From the NCBI GenBank assembly GCA_037893225.1, contig JAZGUH010000185.1, forward strand, positions 2,728,001-2,792,000: DNA of 64,000 bases. Reading direction: 5' to 3'. A program made the position numbers and the translations under genes. The notes under the pieces were generated by a model. That model did no database searches, was not told where the DNA came from, and saw nothing but the letters and a program-made list of their open reading frames with translations. Source of the stretch: Hippasteria phrygiana. Taxonomy: Eukaryota; Echinodermata; Asteroidea; Valvatida; Goniasteridae. This document shows, piece by piece, positions 10,801-19,955 of the stretch (positions within the stretch are counted from its first letter, which is position 1; the number at the start of each line of letters is the position of its first letter).

Positions 10801-13208
10801 TGGTATAATGGGAGAGTTGGGGTTTGTAGGGGTGTAGATGGGTACAGTGCGTATTAACAAAATTAACTGGTATGATGGGAGACTTGGGGTTTGTAGGGGT
10901 GTAGATGGGTACAGTGTGTATTAACAAAATGAACTGGTATAATGGAGAGTTGGGGTTTGTAGGGGTGTAGATGGGTACAGTGTGTATTAACAAAATTAAC
11001 TGGTTTGATGGGAGAGTTGGGGTTTGTAGGGGTGTAGATGGGTACAGTGTGTATTAACAAAATTAACTGGTTTGATGGGAGAGTTGGGGTTTGTAGGGGT
11101 GTAGATGGGTACAGTGTGTATTAACAAAATTAACTGGTTTGATGGGAGAGTTAGGGTTTGTAGGGGTGTAGATGGGTACAGTGTGTATTAACAAAATTAA
11201 CTGGTTTGATGGGAGAGTTGGGGTTTATAGGGGTGTAGATGGGTACAGTGTGTATTAACAAAATTAACTGGTATAATGGGAGAGTTGGGGTTTGTAGGGG
11301 TGTAGATGGGTACAGTGAGGATTGACAATCAACATTATGGGGATGGGGAGAGTTGGGGTTTGTAGGGGTGTAGTTGGGTACAGTGTGTATTAACAACATT
11401 AACTGGTATGATGGGAGAGTTGGGGTTTGTAGGGTTGTAGATGGGTACAGTGAGGATTAACAATCAACATTATGGGGATGGGGAAATTAACTGGTATAAT
11501 GGGAGAGTTGGGGTTTGTAGGGGTGTAGATGGGTACAGTGTGTATTAACAAAATTAACTGGTATAATGGGAGAGTTGGGGTTTGTAGGGGTGTAGATGGG
11601 TACAGTGTGTATTAACTGGTATAATGGGAGAGTTGGGGTTTGTAGGGGTGTAGATGGGTACAGTGAGGATTAACAATCAACATTATGGGGATGGGGAGAG
11701 TTGGGGTTTGTAGGGGTGTAGTTGGGTACAGTGTGTATTAACAAAATTAACTGGTATAATGGAAGAGTTGGGGTTTGTAGGGGTGTAGATGGGTACAGTG
11801 AGGATTAACAATCAACATTATGAGGATGGGGAGAGTTGGGGTTTGTAGGGGTGTAGTTGGGTAGAGTGTGTATTAACAAAATTAACTGGTATAATGGGAG
11901 AGTTGGGGTTTGTAGGGGTGTAGATGGGTACAGTGAGGATTAACAATCAACATTATGAGGATGGGGAGAGTTGGGGTTTGTAGGGGTGTAGTTGGGTACA
12001 GTGTGTATTAAAACAATTAACTGGTATAATGGGAGAGTTGGGGTTTGTAGGGGTGTAGATGGGTACAGTGAGGATTAACAGAATCACATGGTATTTAGGA
12101 TGGGGAGAATTGGGGTTTGTAGGGGTGTAGATAGGTAAATATACAGTGAGGATTAACAAAATTAACTGTATGAGGATACAGAGAGCATGGGGTATAGATG
12201 GGTACAGTGAGGATTAACAGAATCACTGGTATTAGGATGGGGAGAGTTTGGGTTTGTAGGGGTGTAGATTGGTACAATGAGGATTAACAGAATCAACTAG
12301 CATGAGGATGGGTAGGAGGTGCATGTATGTATAGAGGGGTAGGGAAGAGATTAGTCAGGGGTACAGAGTGGGGTAAAGCTTAGGAATCAAAGGGTTTGTT
12401 GGCTGAGAGCGGGTTACAAGGATGAAGATGTTGAGTACATGGGGGGATCAGCGAAGTAGCAGGCAAGGAGGGGGATTGGGAAGGTTTGAGGGATAGCAGA
12501 GAGGAAAAGATATCATTTTTTAGCGAGACTGCCTTAATCTCCTTTTAACCATGGACCTCACTTGGATGAGTGAAATCGGCACACTATGCTCTAGTAATTA
12601 TGCAGAATGTATTTAGCACTTGGCAATTCTGAAGAAAAAACAGACAACCAGTGTAAAGATCACACACATTTACGCACCTCATATACAAAATAGAAAAAGA
12701 CCAATATATACTGCGCAAAAGATGACTCTTGTATTTCATAAATCACTGATTTAAATTCAGAGAGATCTTTACAGCTCACAATTTTGAGTGCAGAAACATA
12801 TTTTTTTTCACTTTCAGGAAATTGAGCGGCTAAAGGAAGAAAACAGACAGCTTAAAGAAAGAGAGAAACAGTTACTCAGAGAGGGTCGCGAGTTAATAGA
12901 TCAGGCAGATCCTTAGCTCGAACGAAGCAACGAAAACATTTTTTTGATTTCACTTGCAGGAAATTGACATACTAGAAGCAGCAAATGAGCAGCTCAAAAA
13001 ACGAATACAAGAGATACTGATTGAGGGTCAGACGGTTCGGGACAAGGTGGATCCCTACTTCTTGACCCAACCAGTGTGCCCAGGATGCGCCCCCAAAATG
13101 GACATCGATGAAATGGAGAGTGCAACCTCCGAACCTCAGGACCAAGTTCCTGCCGAACTCTTGAAGATGCTTCCTGATGTCCTAATGGAACACTCAGATA
13201 AATTATAA
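7839..13208 (+). CDS. BATF-like small bZIP transcription factor (3 coding exons, long isoform)
   Basis: Coding exons are 7839-7880, 10631-10723 and 12960-13208; all joins are phase 0 with GT donors and AG acceptors, giving 127 aa, the size of vertebrate BATF/BATF3 (about 125-127 aa). Exon 1 encodes a short Ser/Asp-rich N-terminus starting MEPDSTSGS. Exon 2 carries the DNA-contact basic region KREKNRESSAKSRQRKK, which fits N-x7-R and is closest to BATF (RREKNR..QKSRQR). The third exon holds the zipper, with Leu/Leu/Ile/Val at successive d positions and Asn at an a position, then a Cys-containing tail (TQPVCPGC) where BATF has HEPLC. By family it should heterodimerise with Jun-type partners on AP-1 or composite sites; the partner is inferred. 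An alternative zipper exon lies at 12818-12916. Assignment to BATF rather than another small bZIP is by motif and size, not by tree. Confidence 0.78.
8098..8186. repeat. small foldback repeat in bZIP intron 1
   Basis: ACAAAATTAGCTG..CTAACGTTTCGA is followed by TCGAAACGTTAG..CAGCCAATTTTGCTG in inverted order. No coding content. Confidence 0.5.
8957..9165. mobile_element. foldback element with 'CTTAAGCA' ends, copy 2
   Basis: Ends ATAGAGCTGCTTAAGCA and GCTTCAGCAGCTCTAT are inverted; inside are CCAGCCAAAACTCCA and its inverse. It lies in intron 1 of the bZIP gene and is related to 5920-6081. Confidence 0.65.
9818..10400 (+). pseudogene. possible frameshifted coding relic in bZIP intron 1
   Basis: A frame ending at 10108 contains PIPQLFDFDVHDIVKQ; just after a run of seven A (10068-10074) the sense-like reading moves to another frame (DLVTSEELKLRAATAG), which stops at about 10165. 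A further frame continues to about 10400. I do not recognise the family. It may be a decayed transposon protein or chance. Confidence 0.2.
10631..10723 (+). CDS. bZIP gene exon 2: basic region
   Basis: Acceptor TTATCTCTAG|CAACTT and donor AAG|gtatga, 31 codons, phase 0 at both sides. It encodes the whole basic region: Asn at codon 11 and the invariant Arg at codon 19 are separated by seven residues. The first zipper d position (10 residues after that Arg) is Asn rather than Leu, so the zipper proper is supplied entirely by the next exon. Confidence 0.85.
10748..12300 (+). repeat. 67-bp minisatellite in bZIP intron 2
   Basis: About 23 head-to-tail units of roughly 67 bp, core GGGGTTTGTAGGGGTGTAGA then TGGGTACAGTG. 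A second unit type carries GAGGATTAACAATCAACATT and alternates with the main type between about 11300 and 12000, giving a higher-order pattern. Open frames across it on the minus strand are by-products of the period and are not genes. The array begins about 25 bp after the exon 2 donor. Confidence 0.95.
12818..12916 (+). CDS. alternative leucine-zipper exon 3a (short isoform, stop TAG)
   Basis: Acceptor TTCACTTTCAG|GAAATTGAG is phase 0 to exon 2. The exon reads 32 codons to TAG at 12914-12916. It begins EIERLKEENRQLK and puts Leu at four successive d positions in the same register as exon 3b, with Asn at the same a position. It ends ..DQADP where 3b has ..DKVDP. There is no good donor inside it and no AATAAA before 3b, so use of this acceptor would give a 77-aa factor lacking the Cys-containing tail, with 3b becoming 3' UTR. 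Whether it is used is not shown by DNA. Confidence 0.65.
   Translation, partial: EIERLKEENRQLKEREKQLLREGRELIDQADP
12960..13208 (+). CDS. leucine-zipper exon 3b and C-terminal tail
   Basis: Acceptor TTCACTTGCAG|GAAATTGAC, phase 0, 82 codons then TAA. Zipper d residues are Leu, Leu, Ile, Val and a residues Ile, Asn, Ile; it begins EIDILEAANEQLKKR. The tail has CPGC near residue 82 of the 127-aa protein and an acidic end (MDIDEMES). The shared GGAAATTGA start, the pyrimidine/TTTCACTT acceptor tract and the shared end with 3a show that the two exons are tandem duplicates. Confidence 0.8.
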   Translation, partial: EIDILEAANEQLKKRIQEILIEGQTVRDKVDPYFLTQPVCPGCAPKMDIDEMESATSEPQDQVPAELLKMLPDVLMEHSDKL

Positions 13209-13371
13209 TATCTTCTTGGGGAAGGTGCTTGTTTGTTCCTTGGTTGGAGGGAGAGTTGATTGCTGGAACTTAGAACTGGTGCGGTGTGTCCACTGACTGC
13301 CGTAAAAGGCGATGGACGTTTGCTGCGAAGTGGAATGCGACTTGTCCAAACCACTGGAAATGACTGTAGGA

Positions 13372-13836
13372 TAAACACCATAGGAAAGCCACAGCCGTGG
13401 GACCCACAGAATCCGGCTGACCATGGGACTTCACAACCCACAGACCATGGAAATGATAGGCCTGGAGTTTTCCTATTCATTGCCAAGAGCTATGGGCCAT
13501 AGCCGGATTAACCAGGAGACCCACAGGTCATGGGCCCCTAGAATCCAGTGAGCCACAGGAGAATTCATGACCCAAACACAATGAGACCATGGGACCTGAT
13601 TTTTCCTATTGACTCCCACGAGCTATGGGCTATAGCCTGCTCAACCATGGGACTCACAGGCCATGGGCCCATGGAATCTGGTTAACCATGGGGGTATTCA
13701 CAATCCACAGACTATGGTGATGACAGGACCTGATTTTCCTATTCATTGCCAACAGCAATGCGCTATAAGCCTGCTCAACCATGAGATTCACAGGTCATGG
13801 AGAACCTGTAGAATCTGGTGAACCATGTGAACAGCA
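13372..13836 (+). repeat. 133-bp tandem repeat, about 3.3 units, downstream of the bZIP stop
   Basis: TTTTCCTATT recurs at about 13468, 13601 and 13734, giving a period near 133 bp; units share ACCATGGGAC, CACAGGTCATGG and GAATCTGGT. It probably falls in the 3' UTR or just beyond. No coding signal. Confidence 0.75.
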
Positions 13837-14815
13837 ATGAACTTGTTCAAAGGAGGTGAAATACGAGGCACTGATTTTCACCTTTGAACTTTTTGCGAAT
13901 GGTTGGTTATAAATTGGATATCCAGAGGATTTTGAAAAAATATCTGCATGTATTCCCATCATACGAAAGAGAGTGGTTGTGAATCTGGCACCATCACGAA
14001 TGTAGAACCAAATTTGCCAAGAAAGTCTATTTATGAATATTGTTCTTGTACACACGTCCCAGCATTTTTTCTTTACTTTAGAAGTTTTGACTACTATTGT
14101 GGTGTAGTTGTTTTTAATAGATGTTACTGCTTTTGAGCTGGTTTTAACTCTGGCAGTGCCCATAAGGAAATACGTGAGGTACCATCAACCGGGAGTTATA
14201 CATTACAATTTCATTTTTTTTTATCACAGCTGATTTTAACTCTTCATCAAATTATAGTGAAATTTTAATCTTCACCACATTATAGTACAGTCACACATCA
14301 ATGGAGGTGTATAACCATATTTTGTTTTATTTCTGGTACATGTATGCTCCGAGTGAAGTGGAAAGTCACAGTCAATAGAGGGTGTTTGGCCAATTTAATC
14401 CAGAGCCATAGATAGAATCGCGACATGAAGGGATCCAAAATCGGGGCCAAACATGGCGGATTACCACATTGGTGCACAAAAGCCTCCACTCCAGTGTACA
14501 CATAATCAACAGCCATGTTGGTTCCAATGTCTCAAGTTGTCGCAACTTTTGCTCTATACGGTTCTAGTATATTTCTCAAATCTTGTTTTGGCTTCAGTTC
14601 TGGCGTCCCTGGTCCTTCTGGTGTGGCAAGATCCAGGGCATTATTTTTTTGCTGCATGTACATCAAAGTAATATATTCTAACCCAGAGCAAGAGCCTGTT
14701 CATTTTGTTCAAGTATTCAAGGCTTCAGATTGGCCATTTAAGCTGGGGAGTATAACTGGAGATAAAGCCGAAGCCGAATCTGAAGCCCAGATTTGAGGAA
14801 TGGCCTAGGCAAACG
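13837..14815. other. no gene seen
   Basis: Open frames of 60-120 codons lack domains and splice support. No repeats with clear ends were recognised. Confidence 0.4.
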
Positions 14816-15310
14816 GGGCAAGTTCGAGTGCTGCTGACCTAGTAGTCCCTTTCGTCAATTTGCAATTTAAATCACACATGCGTGGTCTGTTTTTCACTCG
14901 AACGCGTCTAGTCGACCAACCACGTCAAATCTAGCTATAGTCTGCAGCAACAACAAACTGCAAAGAATGGCGTCTGCGAATGTTGGCACGTCATTTCTAT
15001 TTTCTATCATTTATTTCTATTATTTTCTCTACTTAACTTTATTGCAATAAATAATTCATTATCTTATTGCAAAGAGTTATTATCATTGAACAGAACCTAC
15101 AATTTATCCTAAACATTGGCAAAACTTGCCCCAGTTTACCTATCCTCCATCTTGAAACCGTGACGTAACTCGCGAATTTGACGAGAGAAACAGTGCTTCG
15201 GGGCTAGGTTGATCCAGTTGGACTAGCTAGTCAAACCACGCAGCGTTCGAGTGACATCTAGATTGACTATGGTTAAGTCTAGTTGACTAGTCGCCCAACC
15301 GAACTTGCTC
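14816..15310 (+). mobile_element. MITE family 'GAGCAAGTTCGG', copy 1
   Basis: Left end GGCAAGTTCGAGTGCTGCTGA and right end CCCAACCGAACTTGCTC are inverted partners. The interior matches the copies at 20269-20771 and 56363-56874 (for example CATCTTGAAACCGTGACGTA and CACGCAGCGTTCGAGTGAC). Non-coding. Confidence 0.85.
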
Positions 15311-15496
15311 TGGGCTGATTTAATTGCTCATGGCTGGGCACCAATAGGTTTAAATTAAACAAGTCTGTTGATCGAGGTGTTGCATTAGAGACTCTGGCAT
15401 AAAGTTGCCATGTCCGGACTTTGGCTGAAAATTTCAATTCAATGGATTTCCACCTCACCAAAAGAAAACTACATTTTTCAAATTGAACAAAGAAAC

Positions 15497-15571
15497 TGAC
15501 AGGAGCGGGACTCGAACCTGCGACCTCCGGGCCACCGTACCGGCGCTCTACCAACTGAGCTATCTTGCCCT
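15497..15571 (-). repeat. tRNA-derived SINE head / tRNA pseudogene
   Basis: On the minus strand an A box (TAGCTCAGTTGG) and a perfect B box (GGTTCGAGTCC) are present with correct spacing and a good D stem. The acceptor stem does not pair, the anticodon stem and T stem each have a mismatch and position 33 is C rather than U, so this is not a working tRNA. An AT-rich tail follows toward 15420. Confidence 0.7.
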
Positions 15572-16187
15572 ATGTTGGCGGTCTCCCAAATTGTCAGCAT
15601 CTTTGTTCGGGTGGGCGAATTAAAAGAAAACTACGGAAGAAAACAATTTTTGAACCAAAAAAGAACTTCTACACTCTATTTAGTCTTCCCAGTAGACCAT
15701 ACTGAATACCTACAATGACATAACAACAATAGGCCCCATATTATGGGACAGACATTATGTGACCATCCACCAAAAAGGGGTTGTTAAGTAAAATTTTTCA
15801 CTTTATGAGCTTTATGTAAAATTGGAAAGAGTACACCGTTAGCTTTAAAATGATACCCCAAAATAATATTTTCCGACATTCCTGTGCAAAGTTATGGCAT
15901 ATCAAAGTTATTCAACTCTTATATAACACTTCCATATAAAGCTTTAAAGTCGGGCCGGATGAGAAGTCCCAATGGTTGGAGGTACACAAACAAATCACCA
16001 TAGCAACCAGTAACTTGCATGGGTTGACGGGGTCAGAGTACTGGAAACAAGTAGCTAAACTTGTGAGATTTTCACGTCAGTTTCGTAAGATTCGTACGGA
16101 TTTTTAACTGATTGCCCACCAAAAAACATGGTTTTTCACTATTTTGTAAAAGGATAATCATTCGGAATTTATCAGAACTAAAAGATT

Positions 16188-16652
16188 TAGGGCTGTTCAT
16201 TTTCGAATAATTTAATATTTGATTATTCGAGACTGGGCTTGACCGAATATTTGAATATTTGATACTCGCCGATCAAGTCTTTCAGGCGGCTGCTGCAACT
16301 GCATGCCGTGCCGGTAAAAGCAAAGCGTGCCGGTGTGGCGATCGATATTATAGACCATCCGATGGACATTTTTTGCATTGTATCAAGATAATTAAGAGTA
16401 CGTATAACGTTCGGATAACAAGAAACCAAACTCCAGCCTGCGTTTTTGCAATTATAAAGTGTCAAGGGTTTTAGGAACAATAAACCTCCGTCCACAAAAA
16501 ATGTGGCTTTTGACACTGCTAAGCGGCGTAACCTTTCTACTAAAATAGCATCAATACTATAGAGTCATATTTGTACGTGCATACATATATTTTTTTAATA
16601 TTCAAACCGGCAAAAAGCTATTCGAATATTCGCTGTCTTCGGGACAGCCCTA
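16188..16652. mobile_element. hAT-type MITE 'TAGGGCTGT', copy 1
   Basis: Ends are TAGGGCTGT and ACAGCCCTA. The element is flanked by a perfect 8-bp direct repeat AAAAGATT (16180-16187 and 16653-16660), the duplication length of hAT transposases. Sub-terminal GAATATTCGAATA repeats occur at both ends. Related copies: 31702-32214, 36717-37620 (interrupted) and 40384-41489 (interrupted and truncated). Confidence 0.92.
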
Positions 16653-17189
16653 AAAAGATTATAGTACAAACTTTTGATTTTGGAGAAAAAAAATATGAAA
16701 ATTTACAACCGACCGATTTTTTTAACGTTTTGGTCCCCACTACAAAATCAACAAGTGCGACTTTACAGCCCGTTCCTGGTGGACGGTCGCATATAATATT
16801 GACGCGTATTTATTGTATGTGTGTGTCTCGCAACATGGTTGCCATGACGTATTAGATACAATCCATACATTGTTTTGTGTGCTATTATGTGTGAAGACTG
16901 CCCCCACAACTTAACACTAAGAATTAGGAACGTCCGGCTCCTTCTATATTCAATTTAAAAATAGTGTGAAGTCAATTTTAATGATACTTGATGGGAAATT
17001 ACACAGGTCAGGTGTAACAGGGACAGCAAAAAATGTCACACCTTGGACCCCTAATTTATAGAATGACCCTGCTGGGAAAACAGAGAGAACAGATTCTATT
17101 GTAGAGCAATTTGTAGAGTCAGGGAATTATTTATCAGGTCGGGGAACTACATGTCGACTATTTCCAACGGTCATTGAAAAAAACGATAG

Positions 17190-17345
17190 AAATTTCCACT
17201 TTTCTTGAAAACGACAGCACACCAGGTGCCATGATTTCACAGGATGCTTGAGACTGCTATTTAACTTTACAGTCTAGTACAGTATTACGTAATAATTCAG
17301 TAGTTTTATTTTAGGTTTGCAAATCTTGTATACTACCTTTAAGCT
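17190..17345 (+). repeat. interspersed repeat shared with 46530-46675
   Basis: The text CCACTTTTCTTGAAAA.GAC through CACCAGGTGCCATGATTTC and CACAGGATGCTTGAGA is repeated near 46537. Both copies are on + and non-coding; ends are not defined. Confidence 0.6.
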
Positions 17346-18849
17346 ACTGAAGTCATTTGTTACGGGCATTTGTAAACACAATGTGAATGTGAGTACATTA
17401 GAAAAATTAATAGTTTTGAACAAATTGGTGGAGAAAAACTTTTTATCTGCAAGCTTGACCCTTGGCATTTTTGTTTTTTCCATTTGGAGGAAACAAACAG
17501 AAGGCCGGGTGCTTGCCTTCTGATGCCTCCAGGAGCAGGAACTCGGCCTGTTATATGGTGATCAAATTTGAGACATGAGTCACGAGTCACGGCTCAATGG
17601 GGCCAGTCTTTTTGCCAAACAGGCTCGTTTTGAGCAGCACTCGAACTCCAAAAATAATCAGTGACTCAGAGTTACTCAAATATAGTGTTACTCACATATA
17701 ATACCTACTATATATATTTTTGTATTATCAAACACATGTGTTCATGTGTGTGCTTTTAAGAAATAAAACAAGGGCATTGAGTACAAGAGTATATTTGTCA
17801 ACTTATCATAAACCGGACCAGTTTGTGTAAATATTTATAATTATTTGACTCAAATCTTTCCACCAAGTCAAACTAGTTCAGTTTTGGGATATTAAACTCA
17901 ATACAGCAAACAAACTGGACGATGAGAATTGTTGTTTTTTTAGAACTTTTAAGACAATAAACCAAGCAACGATTGAAGCAACATTCAAAATCCAACTTGT
18001 GTCAAGTATACAAGTAAAATATACCCAAACAATAGGATTATTCAACCGTATCTGTGACCGGCTCTGCAAAAAGGGATATTATGTCGCTAAATTTTTGAAA
18101 ATGAGTTATATACATAGTTGAATTTGTCACATCCTAAGCTTTCATTTGGTGTAGGTTTGACCCCTGCGGCATTTTGTGTTCTCGAGATATCTTGACATTT
18201 GTATACTCCTATTTTCCAAGTTAACGGAAGTGCGTTTGGAGAACTCAAAAAGTGCAAAGCAATAAGATTTATTTGTTCATCTGTATTCATTAATAATAAT
18301 GTTTCTGAAAATAAATTATGAAAATATAGATATAACAGAAGCCAACAAACCAAAAACCAAAAAAATCACTTATGTGAAGATTTGTTTTGCCCGCTTCAAC
18401 CCTGTGTGTGTTTCCACACGACATAATACCCTTTTTAGAGCCAATGATTTTCCGTTTGAGAAAAGTCAATTTTCCGTTTTGACAAATCTTCATTTCCGTT
18501 TCGCCCATTAGAACAGTGTACACAAATCTGTTTCATTTGAATCATTTCCATGAGACATTATTTCATACATGTAAATAAATGCACAATGAAAGAGGCCAAT
18601 TCCGTTAATTCCGTTTGGTTTCCACTAAAACGGAAAATCATTGGCCCTACCTTTTTTGTTGACTGGGTCACGTTTAAATACCTGTATATTCATGTATTCA
18701 GTAAATTGACTCCAAATATTTTATCCTATATCTTTGGGAATGCCAAGAAATTGATACCTTTCCCCCATGGCGATTGTGTGGTAAGCTACCACTGGCCACT
18801 CTCTCGCCCTGGTATTCGATTATCTGCATATCCACAAATCTTGGATATT

Positions 18850-19008
18850 AACCCTAACCCTAACCCTGCCAGACGCAGCACAGTGCATCTGTGGTGACAG
18901 CTTGACCTTGCTGAACTCTGCACACAAGTCAATGTGACAAAGTATGCAATCTGATGCGTCTGGCAGGGTTTCTAGCCAAAATACCCTGGAGGGGTTAGGG
19001 TTATAATT
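18850..19008. repeat. foldback with telomere-like CCCTAA motif
   Basis: TTAACCCTAACCCTAACCCTGCCAGACGC on the left is mirrored by GCGTCTGGCAGGGT and GGGGTTAGGGTTATAA on the right. Three CCCTAA-type units are too few for a telomere tract. Confidence 0.55.
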
Positions 19009-19739
19009 AGGTGGATTGCAGATGTGTTCTGTCAACCTTTTTGATAAAAAAAAATTGTACCACAAACCACCTAAAAACCTACAGTTTTATGAAAATATAT
19101 ACATGTATGACAAAGCCAAATTTTATACAGAAGAGAATTTACAAAGCAATTAGCCCTTGCTCTTGTTTATGTACACTCCAATGCACTTCAACATTCGCCC
19201 CCAAAAATGCCTATGTTTACTACATGGTCCTCCAATAACTGTCACATTATTTCCAATGGGGAGTCCTTGTACACTCCAAGGAATGCCAAAGGAAACTGGA
19301 GGATAACTTGGTCATGCTGTGAGTAAACAGTGTATTACACTGATAAGCAAAGCCACATGCCATAATCCTATGGAGTGAGATGGAAGGTATGTCTAATAGG
19401 CTGTGAAGTAAAGCCGTGTCCGCACTGGACTTTTTTTTTGGAAGGTTTTACCGAGACGATGTACGTGACTTCGGGCAATGATTACACAAAAGCTGGCTTT
19501 TGGGGAACATTCCTCATTACGCTCTAGAGGATCACAGTCTCATTCCTCAAACTCATTCAATCATTACACACTACCAGCAAAAGTCACTAAACATGAGGAA
19601 CTATTACAATAATTATAATGTGCAGTTATGTGCATAATTAAAATTTGTTTTTTACATGTTTAGTTAAATGAAAAGCCTCCTTCCTAACTCACCAAATATT
19701 TAGATTTCATCAAATGGAAATTTGAATATATTTGAATAT

Positions 19740-19955
19740 TCAACTATTCAAATTGACTGAGCCCTCGTTACCTGATGCAATCAGCGATGACATAATTCCC
19801 TGTAGGCTTTCGATGTCCATATTGGAAATGCCCGGTTGGTAGTCCGCCCGGCCCACGTCGGGGTGTTTCCGAGTCATGTGCTTGCGGTACGAGTGAATAT
19901 ACTTGAACTTCGTCCCACAGTGTTCGCACTGGCAGGACTCCTCCGCTTCATGAAC
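19740..19955 (-). CDS. PRDM15: PRDM15 exon 8 (last finger, stop)
   Basis: Acceptor GTCTCCCAAG|GTTCATGAA; the first residues VH complete the finger begun in exon 7 (H-x4-H). It then encodes one finger (CEHCGTKF..HMTRKH), aligned with the last human finger (..HMRRKHPEV), and about 35 further residues. Confidence 0.85.
   Translation of the reverse strand, partial: VHEAEESCQCEHCGTKFKYIHSYRKHMTRKHPDVGRADYQPGISNMDIESLQGIMSSLIASGNEGSVNLNS

Noticed and set aside
10796..12277. Minus-strand frames reading HTVPIYTPTNPNSP repeats
   Set aside because: They follow the 67-bp period of the intron minisatellite. Period 67 is not a multiple of three and frames break at every variant unit.
10748..12300. Regular spaced repeats resembling a CRISPR array
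   Set aside because: Units are contiguous with no unique spacers, lie in an intron of an animal gene and have no cas genes.
15497..15571. A functional tRNA gene
   Set aside because: The boxes are good but the acceptor stem does not pair, anticodon and T stems are mismatched and U33 is absent; it is a SINE head or pseudogene.
18850..18875. Telomere or interstitial telomere tract
   Set aside because: Only about three CCCTAA units and they belong to a local foldback.
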